From positions 21,016,268 through 21,080,267 of the forward strand of contig CM119263.1 of the NCBI GenBank assembly GCA_051294375.1: a stretch of 64,000 bases of DNA, read 5' to 3'. This DNA is from Paraspadella gotoi (Eukaryota > Chaetognatha). This document shows positions 34,726 to 47,576 of the stretch, in pieces (positions within the stretch are counted from its first letter, which is position 1; the number at the start of each line of letters is the position of its first letter). Below the pieces are notes generated by a model. It had not been told where the DNA came from. It worked only from the letters and a program-made list of their open reading frames with translations, and made no database searches. A program made the position numbers and the translations under genes.

Positions 34726-37560
34726 GATTTTATACCAAAAAATAAAAAAATAATATTTAAAAATTAACCGAATTTAACCATTAAAATAAATATATTAACG
34801 GTTAGGTTAAAATTATTTTTAACAGTTGATAACCGTTAACTGTTAACAGTTATCATAACCCTAATAATTAGTAGTAGATTTAAGCTCTTAACCGGCGCAG
34901 AGCAAATTCAATCAATGTGGCATTCTTTTTAGTATTGTAAAAGCAAGAGGAAAATAAAACCTATATCAGAAAGAAAAAACATCAGAGGTTATTTTAATGT
35001 ATTATAAAAAGACATTCAATAACTTTTTGCCTATAAAATTTGATGGTAAATACTATTCTAAGTATTGATTCACTACCCTGTAGTTTTTACTACAGGGAGT
35101 AAAAAGTGAAGAATTTTTTTCTAATTCGGTACAGAAGACAAAGGAATTTTGATAACATGTTGTAAATTAATAATACTATAAAGTATAAATATATTGCATT
35201 TTGCTTTTCTGATCCCGACACAATATGAACAAAATATTTTATGTACTCCATAATCATATTATCTCACATGAAATTATAATTGTTAGAGCTCCACTCTAAT
35301 ATACTTATTATTAAATTGTAACTTTTTTACTTCAGCAACTTATGAAGATTTTATTTTTTACTCGTTTGAAGCTTTCGGTTCTTAACTGCTTTACACACGA
35401 TCGATCTTGCAATCGTTTACCAATTTTTTGTTTCCTTCGCTAATTTGTCCATACGTCCGTCTGTCCAAAAGCCGTTTTAGCTTCACTTTTGTTTTTATTA
35501 CTTCACTATCTTTAGTCGGTTACCTGTGGCTGTTTTTTTTTCGTCACTAAAGGGTCCACATCCTATACGCGCCAACCCCGAATCCTGTCTTTTCCCCTTT
35601 CGCCCTCGTTCCTGGTCTCTCGAATTTTATCAGGGAATTATCCCGGAAGAGAAGGAATGACTGTTGCGGTTGTCAATGGGACTCGATATTAGGGAAATTT
35701 TTCGATGAAAATTCGAGGGAATGACTCTCTCTATCCCCTTAATGGAATTTTGTCGTTTGCGCTGGAGAATTCGTCGATATCGCTAGCGTGGGAAAGAATA
35801 TCACAGATAGAGAGGGTCAGATGATGGGTCGATGGGAGGTAAAGTAAAAAGCAGAAGAGAGTATAAAAAGACAAGAGAGAAGGAGATAAAATTAAGGTCT
35901 ATTCAATTCTCCGTCTGAGATACGGTGAGGGGTATAACTACACGGATTTAAAATGGGAGTGATTAATTATTTGTTATAGTAACTTCAGATTTTGTAAGCT
36001 GGTAAAAAAATTGCTGACGATCATTTTTCTTTTATTTCCAAATCAAATTTTGAGATTGAAGTTTTCTCCGTCTTTCTCCGCCTCAAGACCGCGGGATTTT
36101 TCAAACACCAAAAGTTATGAATGAATTTTTTTTTTCAAGAAAAAAGAAGCGCGGAATTTTCAAATTCGGAAACAACGCGACACAATTTGTGATTCTCTGC
36201 CACAGATGTGGCTTTTATACAACGCAGTTTTCTTCTCAAAAAAACGAAAAGGAATTGTCCTGTCGGAAACTCGTTTTTTTTTTCAAGATAAAAAATTTTC
36301 CTTCTTATTTTAACAACATAATTTAGTTACTTGAAGTCACACGACCAACTTTGTACTTGTATATCTCCTTAATTAAACCGTTCTCCTCTATTTTTCTTTT
36401 CTCATTTACACATTAATTTTTATGACTTTTTCCGGCTTTTTTTGTAATTTTTTAAACAATTTTTTTCTATTTACATCATCTTTTTTCTCTGACTGCGCCT
36501 TCACTTTATTCTCTCCATCCCTTTCCTTCCCCGTTAATTATTTTTACATCGAAACTCTCCCCACGGTTTAATTACTCTCATTTCTTTGACTTTTCCTCAT
36601 ATTTATTTAACTTACTTTCAATTGTTCACTTTCTTCCATCGAACTTCACTTCACTTCACTTCACTTTCTGTCGAAAAATGAAAAAAAAATGAGAACAAAT
36701 TGCAACTTTGAATTTAAATTTGAATGTATCTCGTGAAAACGAAAAACTAAAGTTTAAGCGACAAATATTAAAAAACTGAATCATTTCATCGATTTTCGAT
36801 AAAATTAAATAAGAACAAAACAAGTTTGAGCAAACAATGCCGGATCTGCCCACGACTCCTTAGCGGTAAGCAGCTGATCAGATAATTAAATAATAATTAA
36901 TTAATCAATTAATATTAATTTATTTTATTCGTGTCAAAATCGTTTTCCACTTTGTCTCGCCTCTCAATCACAAAACAACAATCTCTATCACAAAATTAAT
37001 TAATTATTTAATTAATAAATTAATTAAGTACAAATAATTAATTAATTACTATTTATTAATAATAAATAATAATAATAATTAATAATAAATAAATAATAAA
37101 TAATATAAAAATAAAAAATCTTAAAAGTAATAAGGATCTCGCCAAGGAATAGTATTATGAAAAAGTGCTATAATCTAATTTGCATATTGCAGTAAATCAT
37201 AATGAAGTTGAAATTCAAACAAAAAATACTTGAATCGATATGAAACAAAGAAACACATTTCAACTTCTTCACTGCCTCACTAATTAAACTTAATAACTAG
37301 ATACATTGTTTGGTAGTTAAACCATAAACCGGCAAAAATAGGCAGTAATAAATTTAATTTTTTTCGATCAACAACATTAGACAGACACTTCCTCTGGCAT
37401 TGAAATCTGTATTAAATATGCTATTTGCTTATTTTATTATTTATTTCTTTGATAACAATCTTGTTAATTCCCATTACAATTATTTGAGACCAGCAACGGA
37501 TTGCTAGCATTTATACAATAAAGCCAAAGTATTTGGTTAATATCAATTTTCGTCTGTAAT
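34726..37560. other. Mostly single-copy DNA, no gene recognised
   Basis: AT-rich sequence with a slightly GC-richer part at 35560-35790. It contains the recurrent motif CAAACAATGCCGGATCTGCC at 36830-36849 followed by GCAGCTGATCAG, and TTAATTAA/AATAAT runs at 36885-37110. The hexamer-like CTTCACTTCACTTCACTT lies at 36643-36666. No frame is long or convincing. Confidence 0.55.
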
Positions 37561-37564
37561 ACTA

Positions 37565-37935
37565 AAAAGCGGGGAATAAATGGCGATAATAAAAGTTTTT
37601 AGAAAGAAAAAAATAATCAGAATTTTCAAAAAACGATCACGCAAGAGATCGTCGTACAGAGAGAGACAGACACACAGAGAGAAAAACAGAGAGATATGGA
37701 GAGAGACGGAGAGAAGCGTAACATTCCTGCTGTATGAGTTATTCTTCACTTTTTCTAAAATAAATCTACAAAAATCTGGGATGTAAATTTGGGATTTTGT
37801 ATTGAGAAAAAAGCGCGGAATAAATGGCGATAATAAAAGTTTTTAGAAAGAAAAAAATAATCAGAATTTTTCAAATAACGAACGATCACGCAAGAGATCG
37901 TACAGAGAGAGAGAGAGAGAGAAAAGCTGGACAGC
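37565..37935 (-). repeat. Two inverted CGATC modules
   Basis: Two copies of GCGCGGAATAAATGGCGATA-type sequence (37570 and 37812), each followed by the hairpin-bearing GATCACGCAAGAGATCG (37635 and 37884) and a GA run. Confidence 0.75.
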
Positions 37936-37944
37936 ACCCATTTT

Positions 37945-38275
37945 CGTCGCCTTCTTTTTCTTCTTCATCGTCATTTTCATTTTCTTCGTCGTTTTCGTCG
38001 TCATCTTCGACATCGTTGTTGTCATTTTCTTCATAATTTTCGTCGTCTTCTTCGTCGTCTTCGTCGTCGTTTTCGTCGTCTTCTTTGTTGTCTTCGTCGT
38101 CAGTTTTGTCTTCCTCTTCGTCGTCATTTTCGTCGTCTTCGTTGTAATTTTCGTTGTCGTCTTCGTCGTCATTTTCGTCGTCGTCTTTGTCGGCATTTTC
38201 GTCGTTGTCTTCGTCGTCATCTATGCCGTCGTTTTATTCGTTTTCTTCCTTGTTGTTGTCGTCGGTTTTCTTCTA
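37945..38275. repeat. TCGTCGTCTTCGTCGTCATT satellite
   Basis: Imperfect tandem array of TCGTC with TT interruptions. Translations on either strand are serine-rich or threonine/lysine-rich simple repeats, so no coding call is made. Confidence 0.85.
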
Positions 38276-38399
38276 CCAATCAATCAATCAGAAACTTACG
38301 TGGAAGCCATTTGTAGATTTGCAGATTTACAGTTAGGAACAATTTTAAACTGATTCACTGATTCACACAAGAAAAGCGAAAAAAAGTGAATATTTTTTT

Positions 38400-38870
38400 T
38401 TTAAAGAGAGAGAGAGGGAGAGAGAGAGAGAGCCTGAACTCGTTTTTAAACGATTCAGAAAAGGCAGCGCCTAATAATTTTTTTTTCTTTAGAAAAAAAA
38501 ATCAGAATTTTTCAAAAAACGAACGATCACGCAAGAGATCGTACACAGAGAGACACACACAGAGAGAGACAGAGAGAGAAGGAGAAGAGAGAGAGACGGA
38601 GAGAGACGAGAGAGACGGGAGAGACGGAGAGAGACGAGAGAGACGGAGAGAGACGGAGAGAGACGGAGAGAGACGAGACAGACGAGAGAGACGAGAGAGA
38701 CGGAGAGAGACGGAGAGAGACGGAGAGGACGAGAGAGACGGAGAGAGACGGGAGAGAGACGGAGAGAGACGGAGAGAGACGGAGAGAGACGAGACGGAGA
38801 GAGACGGAGAGAGACGGGGAGAGAGGCCTGAACTCGGTTTTAAACGATTCAGAAAAGGCAGCGCCTGATA
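38400..38870. repeat. CGATC module flanking a GAGACGGAGA array
   Basis: The inverted CGATC module (38450-38560) leads into an array of GAGAGACGGAGA units (38575-38822), closed by GCCTGAACTCGGTTTTAAACG. The same closing phrase also precedes the module near 38432, so the array sits between two direct repeats. Confidence 0.75.
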
Positions 38871-38935
38871 ATTAATGACAATGACACATTAAAATTTTTA
38901 ATTTTTTTTTGTTATCAAAGAAATAAATAATATAA

Positions 38936-39055
38936 CAAGTTTGAGCAAACAATGTCGGATCTGTTTACGAAAATTAATTAATTAATTAATCGATTAATTA
39001 ATTAATTAATTAATTAATTAATTAAATAATTTTAATATTTAATAATTACTTATAA
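38936..39055. repeat. Recurrent motif plus ATTA run
   Basis: CAAACAATGTCGGATCTG (38946-38963) followed by a TTAATTAA run, the same pairing as at 36830-36910 and, inverted, inside Y. Confidence 0.75.
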
Positions 39056-39094
39056 ATTTATATACAGCTTATCATCATCGATGTTCCTTAAAAT

Positions 39095-40012
39095 GAAGTA
39101 AATGTGACTTATATTGTTCTCCATTTATAACTCATTTCCACTGGCACAATGTCGTCAAAACTTTATATCTAGCTTCTTCACACACTTTCCTTCCGCTCAA
39201 AAAATTCATCTCAATCTATTCTGGGTTAAAATAAGTAAAAAAGAGTCAAGTAAAATGTGACTCATATTTTTTCATTTAAACCATTTCCACTCGTACCGAA
39301 ACATTTTCCTACCACACACAAAATTTTAACTCAATCTATCAATTTGATTAAATCTAGAGTATTTATTGGTAATAATAAGCTAAAAAAGATTTAGTAAATG
39401 CGAACTTATGTTTTTCCCATTTAAACTCCATATCACCAAACACGAAACCGAAATTCCCGTGAGGGAAACTTTATGATCCAGCTTCAATCACACATGTTCT
39501 ACCCATACACAAAATTTCATTCCGATCCAACCAGCCAATCACGAGTTATTGGGCTTTTTGCTAAGTGGGACGGATGGACGGATTGATTGACTGATTAAAT
39601 GTAATTAGTGATTAATTAATGAAATTGATTTAATAACTGATTAATTATTTGATTTATTAATACATCCTGCATATACATTATTATAAAAGGAAAAAATCAT
39701 AATCAATAGTGAAACAGGTTTTTTGTATTTTTCCATTTAAACTCATTTCACCTGGGACGATTCCATCGAAACTTTATATCCAGCTCAATCACACACTTCC
39801 TACCCACACGACAAAAATTTCATTCAAATCCATTCATCAACGAACGAGTAATTGGTGTTTTTTGCTAAGGGTGGACGGACGGACGGACGGACGACGGACG
39901 GACATCATTTTTTTTGCCATAATTTATCATAATTCGATGTTCTGACATGATATAAGTTAGTGCCCGACAATATTGACAACATTATCTGCTGATAAGCAGA
40001 TCCGACTAAAAA
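39095..40012 (+). repeat. Composite microsatellite element, partial
   Basis: Four units of the about 150-bp type (39095-39200, 39240-39345, 39395-39560, 39715-39870). The third is followed by a short GACG-like tract and an interruption of about 120 bp of TTAATTAA DNA. Then come a GACG run (39877-39902) and the core with hairpin (39984-40004). The 18-bp array and CAAT run are missing. Confidence 0.7.
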
Positions 40013-40019
40013 TTACGGG

Positions 40020-40265
40020 AAACGAAAGACGGTATGATATGAAAAATAAGGAAAATAAAAGAGGCCGTCCGGTCCGTCCGTCCAGTCAGTTCTAGATCGG
40101 CAGAATAAACGAAGGATATATAACGAGGTCCCCGTCGCGGATTTCCCATCTCGCCCTTCCCCGACCTTTATGATCGCGCGGCTAATGTTCTCCACCAAGT
40201 CATTATGGAATATGTGCGGGAGGGATCGACGAAAGGCGAAGGCCCCAGATTTTTCGTCCCTTGAC
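40020..40265. other. GC-richer single-copy island
   Basis: Not repetitive within the window: GGTCCCCGTCGCGGATTTCC and GGGATCGACGAAAGGCGAAG. Short frames exist on both strands without recognisable similarity. It may be a gene remnant, but the sequence gives no firm evidence. A C/T-rich tract follows to 40500. Confidence 0.3.
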
Positions 40266-40571
40266 CCTTTCTTTTCTCTTCACATTTTCTTTCTTCTAAC
40301 TTGTCTTGTCTTTTTTTCTTTTTCTTTTCTTTTTTCTTTTTCTTTTTCTTTATATTTCTTCTTTGTTCTATTTTTGGTGACATGTTTGCTTCCTTTTTCT
40401 TTACCCTTCTCGTTTCTTTTCCACTTTCCCCGCACTTCGCCCGTTTTTTTATTACTTTTTTATTCTTTTTTTTCTTTCTATTCTTCATTCTTTTCTTACT
40501 ATCTAGGAAAAAAGTATATCACATAATTTATTTATTCAATGAAAAGTATATAAAACTTAGGTAAAACATTC

Positions 40572-40770
40572 TCAATATTTGGTATACCCTTCCTTGGCAT
40601 CGACTACTGCTTGCATTTGTTTGGGTATGCTCTTATACAACAAATTGAAATATGACAGTGAAATGTTTTTCAACATCTTTAATGCAATTCTTTTCAGCCA
40701 CGATGTTGATGTTGCGCATATTTATTTTTTTTCTGAGAGCTGTCATGACACTTTTTTGAACCAGAAAGAG
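40572..40770 (-). pseudogene. Tc1/mariner-type transposase, C-terminal remnant
   Basis: Read on the minus strand, about 45 codons upstream of a TGA at 40572-40574 end in LLYKSIPKQMQAVVDAKEGY followed by TKY. The Tc1 branch of transposases typically ends with a leucine-rich helix, a SMPRR-like turn, an AVI...G stretch and a final TKY, and this tail fits in length and position. The residues before it (KNISLSYFN) are a plausible degenerate continuation, and the frame is lost further upstream. The catalytic DDE residues are not present, so it is a dead 3' fragment. No terminal inverted repeat was found nearby. Confidence 0.6.
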
Positions 40771-40779
40771 GTCTAAGCC

Positions 40780-42480
40780 CAAATTTAAAAAAAAAACTAA
40801 CTTTATTTAAAATAAAAACAAATAATTTAATACTAATAATTATGGGAAACTAAATACGATTTTTTTAGTTATTTTTTATTTGAAGTAACAATATTTTTTT
40901 GCCTGTAACTTCTAAACGATTTGATAACCGTTAACCGTTAATGGTTTTTAATAGTTAAAGATAATTTTAACTTAACTGTTCATATATTTATTTTAATGGT
41001 TAAATTCATTTAATTTTCAAATATGATTTCTGCTATTTTTTGTCATGAAAACTTTGATTTTTTAAAAGAAAAGTATTTATTTTCTGACCTCTCTTATTCT
41101 CCTCTTCTTTTATCACCATTTTTTTTTACCTCTTTCTTTTTTACATTTTTTCCTTTGTTATTTTTAACCCTTTTAATATTTTTTTCTACCATAATCTCTC
41201 TCTTATTATTTCTTCCCCTCACTTTATACCCTTCTGTTCCTTTTTTTCTCCCTTTGCTATTACCTTTTCCCTTTTTTTTATGCCCTTCCAATATTTTTTT
41301 TACTGTTTCCAAATTGTTTTTTGTTTTTATTTTTAACTAATTTTATGCATTTAAATCAAAAAATATTTTAAAATATAATATGCATATATTTTCCTGCAAA
41401 TCAAATTCTTACATGCAATAATATGTATTCTAATTTGCTATTAAAAATAGAATAATACTTTTTATTTTACTTTTTCTCTTTTTTTTCCTTTGTAGTTGCC
41501 TCACCCTTTTTAAAACCAACAAAGAAGTAAATGAAATAAAACCGAATGAAAGAAAAATATTTATAAATGAAAAAATAAAAATTATAAAAAATTTCAAAAA
41601 TTACTAATGGAAAGAACAAATCTTTAAAAAGATATCGGGGCTTAGTTTATGAAATACTAATAACAGAAAACAAGCTTTCAAAAAACTAACAACAAGAAAA
41701 CTAATAAAGAATAAAAAAAAAAAAAAAGAGAAAGCGAAAGAGAAAAAAAACAACCAAAATATAGAATTAGAATTACATTGTGCTTTTTTTCTTTGTCTTT
41801 TTTTCTATTTTTATTATGCTTAAGACAAAAAAAACTTGTATGCAAGATTTGTCTGATGCATTTTTTTATTAGCTGATGAGCTAAATTATCATAAGTAAAT
41901 TCAAGATAGTTTGCTCAAACCGATTTTTAATTTACCAACTATAATATGTACCTCATCTATCTGAAATAGAAGATTCAGGAGCCAGAGATAAAGATAAAAT
42001 ACCATTATATACTTTAATATACATAATATTAATATTTTAAATTTTCAGTTAAATTATAAAATTAACCAATATTATTGGTTAACCATTAAAAATGTTAGTT
42101 TTAACGGTAAAGCGAAGTTCCTCAAAAATTAATGATTAACGGAACTCTAGATTGGACCTACAAAAAAATTGAAGGAAGCTACCGAAAAAAAATTTAATGT
42201 AGATTCGGAAACATTCTGATTTTTTTTAAATCAAATAAGTTTTTAAGTAGATATCTTTTATTAAAAATATGATATACTTTTTTCCTAGATAGTACTTTTC
42301 TCTTGGTTTTTTCCCCATGTTTTTTTCTACTTTTATTTTTAGTCATTTTTAAGTTTTTTTTCCGGGGGAAGGGGGGAGAGGGAAAAAGGACAGGGAATTT
42401 TATTCCAAATCCAAATTATTAAAATAAAAACCTATAATTTAAGTTCGGCTTTAGCTCTTTTCGACGAGAGATAGCAAGAA
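40780..42480. other. AT-rich, no gene recognised
   Basis: AT-rich sequence with a T/C-rich tract at 41090-41330 and an A-rich tract at 41700-41755. Reading frames in these tracts reflect base bias only. Confidence 0.6.
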
Positions 42481-42496
42481 CATAAATTTTTCTTCT

Positions 42497-42760
42497 TCAT
42501 ACTTTACAAAGTTTTTCCAATTTCCAATTTTCTTCATGCTTCATCAGTTGGAAATAAAAAAACGTACTCTTTGCTGGACCCAATATCTCACGCATAATCG
42601 TTATCCAGTTTTTTTCCCAAAATACATACAAAACAGACCAGAAAGCTTGACTGCACCCACTACCAACTACCAAGTTTTTAAAAATAAATTTTCTCCACTC
42701 ATCACATGAAACGAAAACCACAAGATTCCTTTCCATCATCCGCAGATAATGTCCTTTCAA
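42497..42760 (-). other. Unrecognised open frame, doubtful
   Basis: An 87-codon minus-strand frame of less biased composition than its neighbours, rich in W, F and K. It is not near any repeat seen elsewhere in the window and carries no motif I know. It could be an exon or chance. Confidence 0.2.
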
Positions 42761-42779
42761 AAAAAAAAAAAGAAAGAAT

Positions 42780-42958
42780 GAAAGAAAGTAAAAAATCTCG
42801 TTTTTTTTAGCCTTCGTTTTTCTTCACCCCCCCCCCCTCCCCCAGCTCATTTAACGAGATAATTGAATCTGGAGTCTCCGGTTGCGGATGGGGTGCTGCG
42901 TGCGGCCCGGGTGCTGTGGGTGTTCGGTGGGCTGCTGATGAAAGAGAAAAAAAAAAAA

Positions 42959-43017
<59 letters not shown>

Positions 43018-43050
43018 AGAGAGGAATAGAAAAGATAGGAAAATGAAATT
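42780..43050. repeat. Poly-C, poly-A and GA microsatellites
   Basis: C run at 42828-42845, a GC-rich bridge (GGATGGGGTGCTGCGTGCGG), an A run at 42950-42966 and a GA run at 42967-43020. A matching CT run lies at 43318-43355. Confidence 0.85.
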
Positions 43051-43318
43051 AAATGAGAAAGAGGCGCAACTTCGATCAGATCTTCGATTTGCGTTAACGA
43101 TAAAAAATTATTCAATCGTCGAACGTTGGCAGATCATGGCAGTTTTTTGATGCGCGTTCCTTTGAACGTTAATATATTTAGTACGGTGCATTGGTCGTTT
43201 TTTTAAACGCCTACAATTGTTTCGCGATTGTGACACCAATCTGAGTCTTTGTCCTGTATAGACTCTTCCACTTCACCCCACCTGCCCCACCCTACTCCCG
43301 ATCCGCCCTGCTTCATTT

Positions 43319-43354
<36 letters not shown>

Positions 43355-43659
43355 TCTGTACAAAGATATGCCTCGCCCTTTTCTTTAATTTGGTTATTTT
43401 CCCGGCCAGTATCTTTGTTACTTTGACTTCTCTGTGAAACTCCCGGCTCAAATCAGTTGCGTTTATAGAAGCAAAGTGGAAACAATGCTAGCCCAGGAAA
43501 ACTCAATTTCTATGAGCTTTAACAAGTGTCCTTCGCGTTTAATAATGTACAAATAAAGTCTATAAACACATAATTATTCGTTTTACTTCGTTAATCTCAC
43601 GTTGAAATATTTGAACGGGCGACGCTTCAAACGTTAGATTTACGGGCGTGAAGATAAAA

Positions 43660-44195
<536 letters not shown>

Positions 44196-44400
44196 CCGCC
44201 CTCATTGATATGCATAGTCCCGGTCTTCGGAAGATGTTCCGCGGCGTTCGACCCGGGATGAGGGGAACAACGACGTCGGCGTCATTGGCGCCGTTGCTTC
44301 CGGCGTCGCGGGGGGTAGGGGGGCGTATTTGGCCCCATACCGCGATGCTGTTGGCGGGAATTTCGTTTGGTTACGGGGATGTAGTTAGTGAAAATTAGGG
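44196..44400. other. CpG-richer island
   Basis: GC-rich, CpG-containing, non-repetitive sequence (GTTCCGCGGCGTTCGACCCG, CGACGTCGGCGTCATTGGCG). It stands out against the AT-rich background and could be a promoter or first exon, but no transcription signal decides this. Confidence 0.3.
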
Positions 44401-46370
44401 TAGACTGCGATGCCGTTAGCAGCATTTACTATTAGTATTGTGAGATTTTGTAAAAAATAATCATTGTTGCTCGTAACACGAAGACATTGTTTACAGATTT
44501 GAAGAAACTTGGGAAAATTATGACGGACTGGAGCTGGAAGAATAGATCAGGTTTTGAAGGCTGAAGATAACAAAGTCCATACTATAATCTGATGAAGTTC
44601 TTATTATTGTTGTTTATCTAGAGTCACAATGTTCCCTTTATTTCGTTTTTCCACATTCGTTATATTTTTATTTGATTTATAGTACCCGAAGCGTAGAGTG
44701 TCCTTTTTTCAGGGATGAAATAATTCTTATATTTTTACATCTAATGAGCTGATATTTTAACATAAAATAGTCTAAACGTTGGTCTATTGCCCATTGGGTT
44801 AAAATTTAAATCGGACAATTCTAAACCACTTGAAAATAGGCCCAAAAAATAAATTTAAAAGTTGCATAACTTGTCATTTTATGTAGTACATTTTTAAAAT
44901 TTTACATATACATACTGTGAGATGTTGTCAGAATATGAATAAAATTTGAACCGTTTTATTAGCATTTACTAAGAAAAATATTTTAGATGTGGCATTTTTG
45001 TAATCAGTTATAACTATTATATTAGTGAATATTATGCTTTTATATTACTGTCTTAGATGGACCTTCGGTAGCTCTACAACATATATGAGTTTCGTTCATT
45101 TCCCAAAAAATTTTGTCACAGGTCAAAATTTTAATAACAAAATTCAATTGTCATTTATACCTAAAATATGCAGAGAACTGGATTGATTTCAGTTGCATAT
45201 TTAAAGATTTTTCTACTTTACTAAATTTCTCCTTACTAGGTAAGTATTTTTTTATTGTTTTAAGTGCATAACAATTACATAGTATAAGCTTTAACTTCAG
45301 CTTATTTTGGAGAATTTTTAACTTTATTTTTTAAATTGATATTATTTTATATTTATAATACTTTATCGAATTTCAATTTTTGTTATTATTATGAAAAGAG
45401 GTTAAGACAAGGATTATAAATATATAAATTTGTTGTAAATTAGCTCATCCAAGGCCGAGATATGGCCAATAAACAATCAAAATATCTCTTTAATATTTTA
45501 AGTATAGGTAATATTTTCATTCAAATTAACAGTCTTTAAGTTTCAGATCAATCGGAAAACTTTTACTATTAAATCTTTAAGGAGAAAGTTAATTTTTAAA
45601 AAAAAAATCGATTTTTAAAAAAAAATAGATAGATGAATAATGTAAAAGGTTAAAGTTACGATGTGTTGAGAGAGCAAGGGCAGAAGATATCCTTGTATGA
45701 ATGCTATATTTTAAAATAGGCCAACTGGTTGTAAGTAATTACAACATTTAGATGAAGTATGAAGTAAGAACAGTTGAACACTATATTTTATATTGGGCCG
45801 CTCCGGCGAACTGATTCTATGTAATTAGAACATCTGGATGAAGTATAAAGCATCTCCCAAAAGCTAGCGCTCAGGGCGTTGGACCTACAGTGACTACCCC
45901 ATGTCACTGACCAAGTATTTAGCTGTCCAAGCTAATAATGAGTTTAACCAGACTAGTTTTAGGATTAACCAGAGTATCTCATTTTACCTTTTTCATGTTC
46001 TCTTTTTCTCTCCCCCTCCCTCTTTCTCTCTCTCTCTTTCAAATTAAAATGAATGAAGAAAAAATGAAGAAAAAAAAGAAAGAAGTAAAAAAATCAAAAA
46101 TCAAAATAAAAATAAAAAAACGCAAAACATCATTTGTATAAACTATCAATCAATCAGTAAAAGGACCAATAAGTCAATCATTTGATCAATTGATAGATGG
46201 ATCAATCACTCAATCAACCAACCAATCAATCTATTGATAGATAAATCAATCACTAAGTCAATCAGTCCAAGAATCATGTATGCAATTAATCAAACACTCA
46301 TTTATTCTTTAATATTCATGAATCATAAATTGACAATAGAAAATCAGGGCTGAAAAAATAAGTCTAAGAA
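44401..46370. other. AT-rich, no gene; small tandem pair
   Basis: Mostly AT-rich. At 45695-45845 two related units of about 85 bp follow each other (shared: CACTATATTTTA-like, GTAATTA.AACAT.TGGATGAAGTAT). CAATCAATCA-type short repeats lie at 46145-46290. Confidence 0.5.
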
Positions 46371-46371
46371 T

Positions 46372-46373
<2 letters not shown>

Positions 46374-46424
<51 letters not shown>
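46374..46424. repeat. GA microsatellite
   Basis: About 23 uninterrupted GA units. Confidence 0.95.
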
Positions 46425-46425
<1 letters not shown>

Positions 46426-46619
46426 GTCCTTTTTTGGTCATATTTTTCTCTCTCTCTATCTCGGCCAGTTTTTGACGACTGTTAATTATTAAGTCTACTA
46501 TTCCAAAATTTTGTCACTGGCTTTTCAGTCGTTAATGAACTTTTTAAATGTCGCTCGTTGGAAAACGTTTTTACGCATTTTCGCGACTTCGCTACTGTTT
46601 TTGTCACGATTATTGCTAC

Positions 46620-46755
46620 GACTTGTCATGACCAATATATGAAATTGGTACAACCAATATAAAAATTATCCATTCATTTAATAAATAAGCTATCTTGTCC
46701 CTGACTTTGGACAGGCTTTGGTGGTTTAAGGCCTCCATCACACTTACAATATATA
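46620..46755 (-). repeat. AAGCCTGTCC dispersed module
   Basis: Intact module with ACCAATATATGAAATTGGTA, AGCTATCTTGTCCCTGACTT and GGTTTAAGGCCTCCATCACA, far from the duplicated X-Y-Z segments. Its independent presence shows that it is itself a dispersed repeat of about 135 bp. An AAT run follows. Confidence 0.8.
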
Positions 46756-47421
46756 ATAATAATAATAATAACCGATAAGGGCCTAGTATTATAATAAAAA
46801 ATAAAAACAATAATTTAACCATACAGCTACACACATTAATTAGCGTGTTATTGAAAGATTGTAGTTGTTTTTTAATAATTTTTTTATATTAATATAGCTA
46901 GTGGGAATTATGCAATGGTTTTATATTTCACCTGAAGATGACAACAATTTAAATATCTGATAATACAGTCTTTAAGCCATATGTCAGTAGTTTTTAAATC
47001 AAGGGGAACAAAGTTTGAACTCATAAATTTTCATATTTAAATCATATGTTTTTTAAGGTTGCTACATGATTTTGTACTTTTTTTTTCAACAGTAACGGAA
47101 CAATTTGCTTTCAAGGCATATCGCGTCGATGCGCATCTACGTAGGTCAATTTTAAAAACATATTTGGATTCCTCAAACGCATATTTTACTAGCTTAACCT
47201 GACGACATCAAGGGACGGAAGTTTGGTTTCTCTTTATATATCAAAAAGAAAAATATTCTAATATTTTTAGTTAATATCTATCGATTTCAATGAAAAAAAG
47301 GCTATAATATATTGCATGTGATTGAAAAATGTTATCGCTATACATAATTTTATTAATTTTATGTATTTTGTAAGTATTTTAAGTATTTCTTTTAACGTCA
47401 TCGCAAGCACTAATAATTTAG

Positions 47422-47576
47422 TATAAAGATATATTTTCATCATGGAGAAAAGTGCATTTAACAAACTTTTTTTTTTTCCAAATATTTCGACTTATGTTGC
47501 TAAGTCGAAATATTTGGAAAAAAAAAAATTCGTTTGTTAAATGCACTTTTCTCCATGATGAAAATATATCTTTATA
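47422..47576. repeat. Long near-perfect hairpin
   Basis: Arms of about 73 bp (47422-47494 and 47501-47576) are almost exact reverse complements; the loop is 6 bases (TGTTGC). The only visible differences are in the homopolymer part. It is single in the window, has no flanking copy, and was not matched to any family. A foldback MITE-like insertion or a template-switch artefact are both possible. Confidence 0.85.

Noticed and set aside
38386-38868. 160-codon arginine/glutamate/aspartate-rich frame
   Set aside because: GAGACGGAGA tandem array; no start context or conserved flank.
40168-40564. Several frames of about 100 codons on both strands
   Set aside because: Run through a T/C-rich tract; composition explains the absence of stops.
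45868-45930. tRNA-like box A (CTAGCGCTCAGGGCG)
   Set aside because: No box B at suitable distance and no cloverleaf could be drawn.
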